64,000 nucleotides of DNA from Curvivirga sp965219885 (GTDB lineage: Bacteria; Pseudomonadota; Alphaproteobacteria; UBA8366; Aestuariispiraceae): contig NZ_CBDCOT010000009.1 of NCBI RefSeq assembly GCF_965219885.1, positions 1,054,001 to 1,118,000 on the forward strand. Direction: 5' to 3'. The notes beneath the pieces are model-generated. The model did no database searches. It was given only the letters and a program-made list of their open reading frames with translations, and was not told where the DNA came from. This document shows, piece by piece, positions 16,682 to 25,178 of the stretch. The stretch's first letter is position 1; each line of letters opens with the position of its first letter. Made by a program: the position numbers and the translations under genes.

Positions 16682-17520
16682 CAGTAACTAACATGCAGGT
16701 TTCTGAAGGCGTCAAATGGAGTTTCTATTTGGCGTTTTCAGCCTGTTTGTTGTTTGGTGTGATGAACCAGTTTTCAATGCAAAGGCCAGAGCCGAAACCG
16801 TCATTATTAGAGCCGCTCAAGATAAAGCTTGTGACTTTAGCTGCGCCAAAAGCTGTTGAGTTACAATCGACATCTGTCGCCGCCAATATGCCGCAACCAA
16901 CGTTAAAACAGGTAGTTCCTGAGAAGGTTGTTGTGACAACGAATGCGGTCGAAAAGATTGTACAAAAATCAAAGCAGCTGCCCCTTTCTGAGGTGGAAAT
17001 ATCGAAGAAGACTGCAAAACTTGATACCAAGGTTCTACCTATACCACCTGCGCCTATAAAGCCGATGGAGCCCGTTGAGAATGTATCAGAACAAAAATCG
17101 GAAGAAATTCCACAAATTGTCAAAAAAGTTGAAGAAATCAAACAACTTGTTCCTGAATTAACAGTTGCTGAAGATGTTGAGAAGCCAGCAGAACCGATCC
17201 CGGATACCTCTATCGCCAAAGAGGCAATCGGGACCTCATCCGCCACGGTTATTCAGGATGCAAAATACCGAAAGCAAACTGCGCCGGTTTATCCACGCCG
17301 TGCGCGTGATCTGGGGCAGCAAGGGATCGTGATGATCCATGCGCATGTTATGCCGGATGGGCGCCCTGTCGAAATTAAGGTGGCAGAATCCTCCGGACAT
17401 CGGTTGTTAGATCTATCAGCGTTATCTGCCGTTAAAAAATGGGAATTCGAACCTGTACACCACAATGGAGAACCCTCGGAAGGATGGGTTCGCGTACCGG
17501 TACGTTTCGTAATTCAATAA
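16675..17520 (+). CDS. tonB: TonB-family energy-transducing protein
   Basis: The 281-residue protein has an N-terminal membrane anchor (about 15-35 in the long form), a Pro/Lys/Glu/Val-rich periplasmic linker and a C-terminal TonB domain beginning near APVYPRRARDLGQQG. YP at the start of the domain and the closing strands VRVPVRFVIQ are typical. The anchor lacks an obvious His in the SxxxH pattern, which should be checked. It overlaps the receptor gene by 7 bp if started at 16675; the ATG at 16693 is an alternative. Position suggests a TonB dedicated to heme uptake. Confidence 0.9.
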   Translation: MVTVTNMQVSEGVKWSFYLAFSACLLFGVMNQFSMQRPEPKPSLLEPLKIKLVTLAAPKAVELQSTSVAANMPQPTLKQVVPEKVVVTTNAVEKIVQKSKQLPLSEVEISKKTAKLDTKVLPIPPAPIKPMEPVENVSEQKSEEIPQIVKKVEEIKQLVPELTVAEDVEKPAEPIPDTSIAKEAIGTSSATVIQDAKYRKQTAPVYPRRARDLGQQGIVMIHAHVMPDGRPVEIKVAESSGHRLLDLSALSAVKKWEFEPVHHNGEPSEGWVRVPVRFVIQ

Positions 17521-17532
17521 AAGGATGAAGTC

Positions 17533-18594
17533 ATGTCTAATCCAGTTAAAGAGAAAATGATTAAACTAAAAGCAGAAGAACCAAATCTTCGCGCACGGGA
17601 TATTGCAGCGAAACTGGGTATTTCTGAAGGTGAATTACTTGCGGCACAAGTGGGTGATATTGCCACTGTTCTAAAGCCTGAAATTGAAGCGATCCTGACG
17701 GATGTGGAAGCATTGGGTGAGGTCATGGCGCTTACCCGAAATGAAGCTTGTGTACATGAACGCAAAGGTATTTACGAAAAACCGCAATTTTCCAATATGG
17801 GTCCAATGCGAATGGGGCTTTATATCAATCCTGATATTGATTTGCGCTTATTCCTTGATCATTGGGCGCATGCATTTGCAGTGACAGAGAATGTTAAATC
17901 CGGTCAAAGACATAGCTTACAATTCTTTGATAAAGAAGGTGTAGCTATTCACAAGATTTATGTCACCGACATGTCTGACAAAGCAGCATTTGATGCTTTG
18001 GTAGAAAAATATAAAGCCGCGGAGCAGACTGATCATCTAAAGGTGGAAACTTATGATGCGCCAGCACCGGATCAACCAGATGAAAATGTTGATTGGAAAG
18101 GTTTCCGTGAGGCTTGGGAGAATATGAAAGATATCCACGAATTCTTCCCGATGTTGAAGAAGTTTAAAGTTGGGCGTGAACAAAGCTTCCGCAACATCGG
18201 TGAGGATTTCGCTTATCAAGTGACAAATGAAGCGCCGCGTCAGGTATTGGATATGGCAAGAGACCAAAATTGTAAGATTATGGTATTTGTCGGCAATCGT
18301 GGTTGTATCCAAATTCATACAGGTGACGTTCACAAACTTATGGAATTTGGAGATTGGTACAACGTATTAGATCCAAAATTTAATTTACATTTGGATGAAA
18401 GCAAAATTCACTCTGTATGGGTTTCACGTAAACCAAGTGAATATGGCAATGTGACTTCTGTAGAAGTATTTGACGAAAAAGGTGAAACGATTGCTATGTT
18501 CTTCGGACAGCGAGATCAAAAGTCTCCTGAACAGGAATTATGGCGGGGTATTGTTGCAGAACTTTCTCAGAAGGAAGTGAGTAATGCAGCTTGA
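17533..18594 (+). CDS. hmuS: hemin-handling/degrading factor HmuS (ChuS/HemS family)
   Basis: The 353-residue cytoplasmic protein has the duplicated HemS/ChuS fold. The first half includes VMALTRNEACVHERKGIYE and PDIDLRLFLDHWAHAF; the second half includes NRGCIQIHTGDVHKL and FNLHLDESKIHSVWVSRKPS. Members bind heme delivered by HmuTUV and either shuttle or degrade it to release iron. Length is normal. It follows tonB by 12 bp and overlaps exbB by 11 bp, which suggests translational coupling. Confidence 0.93.
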   Translation: MSNPVKEKMIKLKAEEPNLRARDIAAKLGISEGELLAAQVGDIATVLKPEIEAILTDVEALGEVMALTRNEACVHERKGIYEKPQFSNMGPMRMGLYINPDIDLRLFLDHWAHAFAVTENVKSGQRHSLQFFDKEGVAIHKIYVTDMSDKAAFDALVEKYKAAEQTDHLKVETYDAPAPDQPDENVDWKGFREAWENMKDIHEFFPMLKKFKVGREQSFRNIGEDFAYQVTNEAPRQVLDMARDQNCKIMVFVGNRGCIQIHTGDVHKLMEFGDWYNVLDPKFNLHLDESKIHSVWVSRKPSEYGNVTSVEVFDEKGETIAMFFGQRDQKSPEQELWRGIVAELSQKEVSNAA

Positions 18595-19255
18595 ATCCTC
18601 CGAAATAACGTCCACTGCTATTTTGGATTATCTGGACCATCTCTCACCTGATGCTGCTGAGTTATTCTCTATGCTTGGGTTGATGGCTTGGCCGTTGGCT
18701 GGATGCGCAATTCTGACCTTGGCAATTGTCTTGGAACGCAGCGTATTTTTTATCAGGCAATACGCATTCAAGCCGCGTGTTTATCGGAATTTCATTTCAA
18801 AAGTTGATGACTATAAAGAAGTTTCAAAACCGCTCAGAGATGAAGCCGTTTCAATGGCTTTAATAGATGCACAGAAAAATTTTCAAAGTGGTATTCGATT
18901 GTTACGAACCATTTCTGTGGTCAGCCCCATGCTTGGTCTTTTAGGAACAATTCTTGGTATCATTTCCGCATTTAAAGTGATTGCAGTCCAAAAAGGGCCC
19001 GTATCCCCCAGTCTAATTGCAGATGGTTTATGGGAAGCAATGCTAACAACAGCGGTTGGCCTGATGATCGCGCTTCCAGCCATTATGGCCGCGTTTATAT
19101 TGAAACATATTGCGGGAAATTATCTTCATAATTTGGGTGTGACGTTGAACAAGCTCTCTATGGAATATGCGCTGCAAAAAGAGACATTAGGGGAATTCGA
19201 ACAAGCTGGCACTGATATTCAGGAAGATACGTCAAAGGATATCAGGGCCGCATGA
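18584..19255 (+). CDS. exbB: ExbB-type proton channel (MotA/TolQ/ExbB)
   Basis: The 223-residue inner-membrane protein has a first helix at about 25-48 and two closely spaced helices near 108-135 and 145-172. The family motif SVVSPMLGLLGTILGIISAF and the segment EAMLTTAVGLMIALPAI are clear. With ExbD it uses the proton gradient to power TonB. The gene overlaps hmuS by 11 bp and exbD by 4 bp (ATGA). TolQ belongs to the same family, but the operon context points to ExbB. Confidence 0.9.
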   Translation: MQLESSEITSTAILDYLDHLSPDAAELFSMLGLMAWPLAGCAILTLAIVLERSVFFIRQYAFKPRVYRNFISKVDDYKEVSKPLRDEAVSMALIDAQKNFQSGIRLLRTISVVSPMLGLLGTILGIISAFKVIAVQKGPVSPSLIADGLWEAMLTTAVGLMIALPAIMAAFILKHIAGNYLHNLGVTLNKLSMEYALQKETLGEFEQAGTDIQEDTSKDIRAA

Positions 19256-19671
19256 TCCAATATGATGTAAAAGATGAAGACATTCTGAATGATCTGGCAC
19301 CCGACCTTACGCCCATGCTGGATATTCTGTTTATTTTGCTTGTCTTTTTTCTACTCACCGCCGGAGCTGTTTTACAGTCTATGGAACTTACATTGCCCTC
19401 TTCAGTTTCAGAAGAGTTAGAGATGGTGGATACCCCAAATCATATCTTACTGGAAATTCGAAATGAGAGCTATGCCGTGAATGGCAATAGCATGGATACA
19501 TTTAGTAAATTTAAAGATGCAGCTGCCTCCCAGGTTAAAGAGCAAGCCAATGATTCTGTCATTGTCGCCGGAGATAAAGACATATCGATGGAAAGGCTCT
19601 TGGAAGTTCTCACTTATTTGCAATCGGAAGGTATTCAGGTTGCCAATATATTAATGCAAAAGGAAAACTAA
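19252..19671 (+). CDS. exbD: ExbD-type biopolymer transporter
   Basis: The 139-residue protein has one N-terminal helix (about 20-42) preceded by DLTPMLDILFILLVFF, which contains the conserved membrane Asp used for proton coupling. A periplasmic domain follows, with VIVAGDKDISMERLLEVLTYLQ. It pairs with ExbB next door (4-bp overlap). The 3' end is 2 bp from hmuT, so the operon is tight. Confidence 0.92.
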   Translation: MIQYDVKDEDILNDLAPDLTPMLDILFILLVFFLLTAGAVLQSMELTLPSSVSEELEMVDTPNHILLEIRNESYAVNGNSMDTFSKFKDAAASQVKEQANDSVIVAGDKDISMERLLEVLTYLQSEGIQVANILMQKEN

Positions 19672-19673
19672 CT

Positions 19674-20516
19674 ATGAGATCATTTCTCATTTCTCTGACA
19701 CTATGTGCTTTCTCTTTTATCAATTTGGCACAAGCTGACGCACCTAAACGTATTTTATCTATCGCTGGTGGGAACACTGAAATCATATATGCGTTAGGGG
19801 GTGAAAACCTATTGGTTGGAAGTGATACAACAAGTTATTATCCAGAAGCAGCAGCCAAATTGCCTAAAGTAGGATATATGCGTGCCCTGTCTGCCGAAGG
19901 TGTTCTGTCTTTAGATCCTGATCTGATCGTTTTAACGGAAGAAGCAGGTCCGCCACCTGTTATTATGCAATTAAAACAGGCGAAGGTGAATATTCTTGAG
20001 GTTAAAGCTGCGCGCTCTTTCGATGATATCAAAGAGAATATATCCGTTATCGGGAAAGCAATTGAGAAAGAAGCTGAGGCGGATAAGCTGATTGAGAAGA
20101 TGAACCAACAATCAGATCAATTACAGCTGGCGATCTCGCAACAAGACGTAAAAAAATCATATATGTTTATTTTCCAACATGGCAACGGATCCCCGATGGT
20201 TGCGGGTCGTGATACATCTGCGGATAGTATTATCGCATTGGCTGGTGGAAAGAATGTTGCAACTGCTTATGAGGGCTTTAAGCCTCTAACACCTGAAGCC
20301 GCCATTAACATGCAGCCGGATATCATCTTGGTGACTAATCGCGGATTAGCAAGTGCGGGTGGATTAGACGCCTTTAAAACCCTTCCTGGTATCAGCCTCA
20401 CAAATGCAGCACAACAAGGCAATATCATTGCAATGGATGTCCTGTTTATGTTGGGATTTGGGCCGCGTACGGTTGAAGCAGCGACGGAAATTTTCAAGTT
20501 ACAAGAGAGCATGTAA
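19674..20516 (+). CDS. hmuT: heme ABC transporter substrate-binding protein
   Basis: The 280-residue periplasmic protein has a signal peptide (hydrophobic stretch about 4-20, cut near AQA at 21). The cluster-A-type binding-protein fold is marked by RILSIAGGNTEIIYALGGE, LSLDPDLIVLTEEAGPP and the second lobe with MVAGRDTSADSIIALAGGKN. The Y in SYYPEA-type positions is a candidate heme ligand. It hands heme to HmuUV. The stop codon shares a base with the hmuU start (TAATG). Confidence 0.92.
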   Translation: MRSFLISLTLCAFSFINLAQADAPKRILSIAGGNTEIIYALGGENLLVGSDTTSYYPEAAAKLPKVGYMRALSAEGVLSLDPDLIVLTEEAGPPPVIMQLKQAKVNILEVKAARSFDDIKENISVIGKAIEKEAEADKLIEKMNQQSDQLQLAISQQDVKKSYMFIFQHGNGSPMVAGRDTSADSIIALAGGKNVATAYEGFKPLTPEAAINMQPDIILVTNRGLASAGGLDAFKTLPGISLTNAAQQGNIIAMDVLFMLGFGPRTVEAATEIFKLQESM

Positions 20517-21553
20517 TGCGCACTAGATTAGTTACGATAGGGCTGCCTCATGTAAATTTTCGCATGCCGGTTATGTTGTTCTTCGCCGTTATATTGGTAA
20601 CCACAATGTTGGTTTCCTTATCAATCGGGGCGATTAAGATACCTTTGGTACATATCCTTACCTGGGATCTAAGTGACTTACATGAAACCGTTTTAACGCA
20701 GATAAGATTACCACGTGTTTTATTGGGGCTGGTCGTTGGTGGTGCGCTCGCTGTATCTGGGGCTGTTATGCAGGCGTTGTTTCGAAATCCACTTGCTGAT
20801 CCCGGTTTGATTGGTGTGACAAGTGGGGCTGCTTTGATGGTGGCCTTTACCATTGTCGTTGTCGGGTCGCTTCCGGGTATCTTGGGTGTATATAGTCTTA
20901 GTTTTGCGGCATTCTCCGGGGCTATTATAACCTCTATTTTGATTTTCAAGATTGCCGGGCATTCCGGTAAGTTTTCTGTCACCTATCTTTTATTGGCGGG
21001 CATCGCAATCAATGCCTTGGCGGTGGCTGGGATTGGGTTTTTAACCTATTTAAGTGATGATCAGCAGTTGCGAAATTTCACTTTTTGGACCTTGGGCAGT
21101 CTTGGGGGCGCTTTATGGCCAGCCGTAATGGCGGCAGCTTCAGTAATCATTCCGGCGTTATTGATTTTGATCCGCCATGCGCGGAAGCTCAATATTTTAC
21201 TCCTGGGTGAGAGCGAGGCGCAGAATCTGGGGATTGATACAGAAAGCCTGAAACGTATGACCATCGTAGTCGCCGCTATTTCTGTCGGTGCGGCTGTTGC
21301 GGTCAGCGGGATGATCGGTTTTGTTGGGTTGTTGGTACCACATCTCATACGTCTTATGTTTACATCGGACAATCGACAACTTATTCCATTGGCTGCCATG
21401 ATGGGGGGCTTTCTTCTTATCCTCGCAGATCTACTGGCCCGTGTGATTGTGACACCTGCAGAAATGCCCGTGGGCATCCTCACCAGTATTCTAGGGGGGC
21501 CATTTTTTCTATGGCTCTTGTTGAAACAATTTTCTGGTAGGTTCGGCATATGA
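20516..21553 (+). CDS. hmuU: heme ABC transporter permease (FecCD family)
   Basis: The 345-residue protein has the FecCD layout with about ten helices. Conserved stretches include QIRLPRVLLGLVVGGALAVSGAVMQALFRNPLADPGLIGV, near 60-100, and GFVGLLVPHLIRL and PVGILTSILGGPFFLWLL near the end. It forms the membrane channel for heme entering the cytoplasm. Its start overlaps hmuT by one base and its end overlaps hmuV by 4 bp. Confidence 0.94.
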   Translation: MRTRLVTIGLPHVNFRMPVMLFFAVILVTTMLVSLSIGAIKIPLVHILTWDLSDLHETVLTQIRLPRVLLGLVVGGALAVSGAVMQALFRNPLADPGLIGVTSGAALMVAFTIVVVGSLPGILGVYSLSFAAFSGAIITSILIFKIAGHSGKFSVTYLLLAGIAINALAVAGIGFLTYLSDDQQLRNFTFWTLGSLGGALWPAVMAAASVIIPALLILIRHARKLNILLLGESEAQNLGIDTESLKRMTIVVAAISVGAAVAVSGMIGFVGLLVPHLIRLMFTSDNRQLIPLAAMMGGFLLILADLLARVIVTPAEMPVGILTSILGGPFFLWLLLKQFSGRFGI

Positions 21554-22296
21554 TTGAAGCGACAAATCTAAGCTTTTCAATTGGCGATAAAGCGATCCTG
21601 ACAGATGTGAGTATCGAAATCCCTTATGGAGAAGTATTATCTATCCTGGGGCCTAATGGTGCGGGAAAGACGTCATTGTTAAAATGTTTAACAGGCGCAG
21701 AAAAACCGATCGCTGGTGACGTTTTGTTAGACGGACAGCCTTTACAACACTATCCGCCCTCTCAGCTGGCAAAACGCAGAGCTGTCTTATCGCAATCAAT
21801 AGAGGTTAGCTTTCCCTTCACAGTGGAAGAAATCGTATTGATGGGGCGTAATCCTCATATTCAACATTCAGAGACAAAATATGATAAGGAAATTGCCAGC
21901 TATATCCTTGATATGTTGGAGGCAACACATCTTGCGGATCGGCTCTATTCAACCCTTTCCGGCGGGGAAAAACAACGTGTTCAATTTGCGCGTATTTTGA
22001 CCCAGATCTGGGATCAGGAAAATGCCTGTTTATTTTTGGATGAACCCACTGCCGCACTTGATCTAAAACATCAAATAAGCATCCTTGAAATCGCCAAGGA
22101 ACTCGCATCGTCACGCGGCTTTGCCATCTGCGCTATTCTTCATGACCTCAAACTCGCTAAAATTTTCTCAGATAAGCTTATTTTAATGAAATCAGGCAAG
22201 GTTTTCGTGAAATATGACCATAGTGATGCGTTAAAGGTGGAAGATATCTGTGCCCTTATGGATGTGCCAGAAACCTACACACGCCAACTTATCTGA
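21550..22296 (+). CDS. hmuV: heme ABC transporter ATP-binding protein
   Basis: The 248-residue ATPase has Walker A GPNGAGKTS (about 34-42), a Q-loop near SQSIE, the ABC signature LSGGEKQR (136-143), Walker B LFLDEPTAALD (161-171) and the switch His in ILHDLKLA. It powers HmuU and closes the operon. No strong terminator follows. The stop is within CTTATCTGATAAG, a short palindrome. Confidence 0.94.
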   Translation: MIEATNLSFSIGDKAILTDVSIEIPYGEVLSILGPNGAGKTSLLKCLTGAEKPIAGDVLLDGQPLQHYPPSQLAKRRAVLSQSIEVSFPFTVEEIVLMGRNPHIQHSETKYDKEIASYILDMLEATHLADRLYSTLSGGEKQRVQFARILTQIWDQENACLFLDEPTAALDLKHQISILEIAKELASSRGFAICAILHDLKLAKIFSDKLILMKSGKVFVKYDHSDALKVEDICALMDVPETYTRQLI

Positions 22297-22464
22297 TAAG
22301 AGATGTGTTTATTGTAAAAGGAATATACTTCTAGCGGGCAGCCGGAAGTCAAAATGCGATATCTATGTGGAAGAAATTTGATTAACCATATCTTCGACAT
22401 CTCACGTGACAATCAAAGACAGTATTGAGATTTCAATAGGTTATTAGCATGTAATGGAGAAGAG

Positions 22465-22551
22465 TGGTGCCCCCAGCGAGAATCGAACTCGCACTTCCGT
22501 AAGGAAACTGGATTTTGAATCCAGCGCGTCTACCAGTTCCGCCACAGGGGC
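22465..22551 (-). tRNA. tRNA-Leu (anticodon CAA)
   Basis: The leftward strand folds into a class II tRNA. The acceptor strand GCCCCTG pairs with the 3' strand TGGGGGC followed by an encoded CCA. The anticodon stem CTGGA/TCCAG encloses TTCAAAA with anticodon CAA, reading UUG. A long variable arm with CCTTACGG and a GTTCGATTC T-loop are present. It lies between hmuV and zapE, and no integrated element flanks it. Confidence 0.96.
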
Positions 22552-22656
22552 ACGAAACATTGCGTTGAGGCGTTATCTATAGGTTTCTGTCGGGTCGGTC
22601 AACAGCTTTTATGACTGAAATATGAAAAAAATGGATCGCGACGTGAATTCAGTTAC

Positions 22657-23823
22657 TTATTGATCTAAAAGCTGATCAATACCGCCTTCATCGGAAAGCA
22701 CTTTATGGGGGGAAGATAGATATTCTTTGGATTGCATTTCAATCAAGCGTGAAACGGTGCGTTCAAATTCAAAGGCATGTTTGCCTTCCGGATAAAGCTG
22801 CGTGGCTTCGCCATCGGCACCCATTATCAAATTGCAGCTATGTTCATAAAGCGCATCCACAAACATCATAAAACGTTTGGCTTCATTGCTTTTATTGGCT
22901 GACAGAGTGGGTACATCATCCATCACGATTGTATGGAAACGTTCCGCAATACGGATATAATCTTCGGCCCCTAGAGGTTGCGCACAAAGACGTTCAAAAT
23001 CAGTTTTTAAGACACCGCGTGCTGTGGTGTCGAATTCCAGATTACGTCCCTTTACTGTCAGGGTTTCAGTTTCAATTCTTGCCCCTTCTGTAAGGAGGCC
23101 AAAAATTTTCTCTAATTCTTCAGAAGTTGCGGATCCAAGCGGTGCGTGATATGTACGCATACGGTCTAAATGGATCAATCGATAGTCTGTCGGACTATCC
23201 AGATGCAGGATATCCAGCTTTTCTTTTAAGAGATCAATAAAAGGTAAAAAGCTTTCTCTTTGCAGGCCATCTTTATAAAGATCATTAGGTGCCCAGTTAG
23301 AGGTGGCAACCACCACCACGCCCAATTCAAACAGGGAAGAAAAGAGACGCCCCAAAATCATTGCATTGGTAATATCGGTCACATGAAATTCATCAAAACA
23401 TAACAGCCAAGTGTTGGCTGCGATATCTTGAGCAATGCGAGGCAGAGGGTCTGTTTCTTTTGTGGCGCGGTTGGTTTGTTCTTTGCGCCAGACTTGGATG
23501 GCTTCCTGAATTTCGATCATAAATTCATGGAAATGCACACGGCGCTTTTTTTCAACGGGCGCGGTTTCATAAAACAAATCCATAATCATGGATTTACCAC
23601 GTCCAACACCGCCATACATATATAGACCAAGGGGTGGTTCGACTTTACGCCGTCCAAGGCCAAAACGTTCTTTCCAGCCTTTTGAACCTGTATCCGGTTC
23701 ATACCCTTTTAAAGCATTATGCAGGCTTTGCAGTTTTTCAACGGCCAAGGCCTGCATACCGTCAGGGCGAATATGCCCGTCAGCCTTCTTTTCGCGATAA
23801 ATATGAAGCGGGCCGTCGGACAT
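22657..23823 (-). CDS. zapE: cell division protein ZapE (AFG1-like ATPase)
   Basis: The 388-residue ATPase has Walker A at GGVGRGKSM (about 72-80), a Walker B-like LLCFDEFHVTDI and the ATSNWAP sensor stretch. These match ZapE/AFG1. In E. coli ZapE associates with the Z-ring under low oxygen; the mitochondrial homologue handles misfolded proteins. It precedes accA in the leftward frame with a 21-bp gap downstream of accA, so they may share a transcript. Confidence 0.92.
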   Translation of the reverse strand: MSDGPLHIYREKKADGHIRPDGMQALAVEKLQSLHNALKGYEPDTGSKGWKERFGLGRRKVEPPLGLYMYGGVGRGKSMIMDLFYETAPVEKKRRVHFHEFMIEIQEAIQVWRKEQTNRATKETDPLPRIAQDIAANTWLLCFDEFHVTDITNAMILGRLFSSLFELGVVVVATSNWAPNDLYKDGLQRESFLPFIDLLKEKLDILHLDSPTDYRLIHLDRMRTYHAPLGSATSEELEKIFGLLTEGARIETETLTVKGRNLEFDTTARGVLKTDFERLCAQPLGAEDYIRIAERFHTIVMDDVPTLSANKSNEAKRFMMFVDALYEHSCNLIMGADGEATQLYPEGKHAFEFERTVSRLIEMQSKEYLSSPHKVLSDEGGIDQLLDQ

Positions 23824-23844
23824 AGATCACTGATTACCTTTGAA

Positions 23845-24792
23845 TTATGGGCGACCCATGGCCAAGAATTTCTCACGGCGTTTGGAACGCAAGGTGCCAC
23901 CATCAAGAGACATATGATCTTTAAGATGGTTTTCGATTTCCTTTGCGACGGATTGAATGGCACCCGCAGGATCACGATGAGCGCCGCCAACAGGTTCTTT
24001 CACAATTGTGTCGATGACTTTTAGCTCTTTCAAATCTTGTGCGGTGAGGCGCAAGGTCTCTGCAGCTGTTTTTGCTTCATCCGCGCTACGCCATAAGATG
24101 GACGCACAGCCTTCCGGGGAAATCACGGAATAAACGGAATGTTCCAACATCATAACAGTATCTGCGGCTGCGATTGCAATCGCGCCACCAGAGCCACCTT
24201 CACCGATGATCGTAGAAATCAACGGCACTTTAATCTGCAAACATTTTTCAATAGAGCGTGCAATGGCTTCAGCCTGACCACGTTCTTCGGCACCAACGCC
24301 CGGATAAGCACCTGGTGTATCCACAAAGGTAATAACAGGCAGATCAAACCGTTCTGCCAATTCCATCAAGCGAATAGCTTTACGATAGCCTTCTGGACGC
24401 GCCATACCAAAGTTACGTTTTACACGAGATTCAGTATCGTTGCCTTTTTCATGGCCTAAAACCACACAACTTTGACCACGGAAACGACCCATGCCGCCAA
24501 TAATGGCGTGGTCTTCGCCAAAATTACGATCCCCTGCCAATGGGGTGAAATCTTCGATCAAGGCATTTACATAATCAATGCAATGCGGACGGTCTTGATG
24601 GCGCGCGACCTGAACTTTTTGCCATGGGGAAAGTTTAGCATAGGTGGATGTGAGTAATTTATTTGCTTTAGTTTGCAATTTTCCCACTTCATCAGCGATA
24701 TTTACTTCACCGTCATCAACGAGGTGACGTAATTCCTCGATTTTACCTTCCAAATCCGCAATTGGTTGTTCAAAGTCCAAAAAATTCCGCAT
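23845..24792 (-). CDS. accA: acetyl-CoA carboxylase carboxyltransferase subunit alpha
   Basis: AccA and AccD form the carboxyltransferase that makes malonyl-CoA. I start at the ATG at 24792, giving MRNFLDFEQPIADLEGKI, the family's usual N-terminus, and about 315 residues. A TTG at 24810 is in frame but adds only 6 unrelated residues. The markers FGMARPEGYRKAIRLM, FVDTPGAYPGVGAEERGQ and IGEGGSGGAIAI are present. The partner gene accD lies at 59800, far away, as in most proteobacteria. Confidence 0.96.
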   Translation of the reverse strand: MRNFLDFEQPIADLEGKIEELRHLVDDGEVNIADEVGKLQTKANKLLTSTYAKLSPWQKVQVARHQDRPHCIDYVNALIEDFTPLAGDRNFGEDHAIIGGMGRFRGQSCVVLGHEKGNDTESRVKRNFGMARPEGYRKAIRLMELAERFDLPVITFVDTPGAYPGVGAEERGQAEAIARSIEKCLQIKVPLISTIIGEGGSGGAIAIAAADTVMMLEHSVYSVISPEGCASILWRSADEAKTAAETLRLTAQDLKELKVIDTIVKEPVGGAHRDPAGAIQSVAKEIENHLKDHMSLDGGTLRSKRREKFLAMGRP

Positions 24793-25178
24793 AGGTACCC
24801 ATTCCGCCAAGATACTGGCTCTTATGAAATCATTCTTTTGTTTTTTATCTGAATTTCGCTTTCAGTTAAAGCGAATAGACAAAATCCTATAAAACCTTGG
24901 CTGAACTAACATAGCTCATCCCTAAAGAAAAGATAGAACCGTATTTAAAATGGGACTTTTAAGCCGATTTCAAGTGCTGGGGCATTTTTTATAAAAACAT
25001 GGATGTCGAAGATTGAAACAAATGTTTAATTTTATTTTATGCGTGACAATTGTTAAGCCTCCATAATATGCTATCGATTAATTAAAAAAATGTTGGAACA
25101 ATACCGACAAGAAGCCGGAAATGATCTCAGGATAAAAATTTAGAAGATCAACAAGACTTGAGGCTAAGAAGGTAAAAA
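24793..25178. other. 386-bp intergenic region with one inverted repeat
   Basis: This divergent spacer between accA and a chemoreceptor gene is AT-rich. A perfect 8-bp stem, TTCGCTTT-CAGTT-AAAGCGAA, spans 24855-24875, close to the accA side. No gene, clear sigma-70 promoter or terminator could be assigned with confidence. Confidence 0.5.

Noticed and set aside
16725..17246. 173-codon frame antisense to tonB
   Set aside because: It mirrors the Pro/Lys/Val-rich linker of TonB and has Ser/Thr/Phe-rich low-complexity sequence; it is a shadow of the real gene.
22465..22551. tRNA-Leu as an integration site of a mobile element
   Set aside because: No integrase lies beside it and no repeat of its 3' end was noticed nearby; both sides are housekeeping or heme genes.
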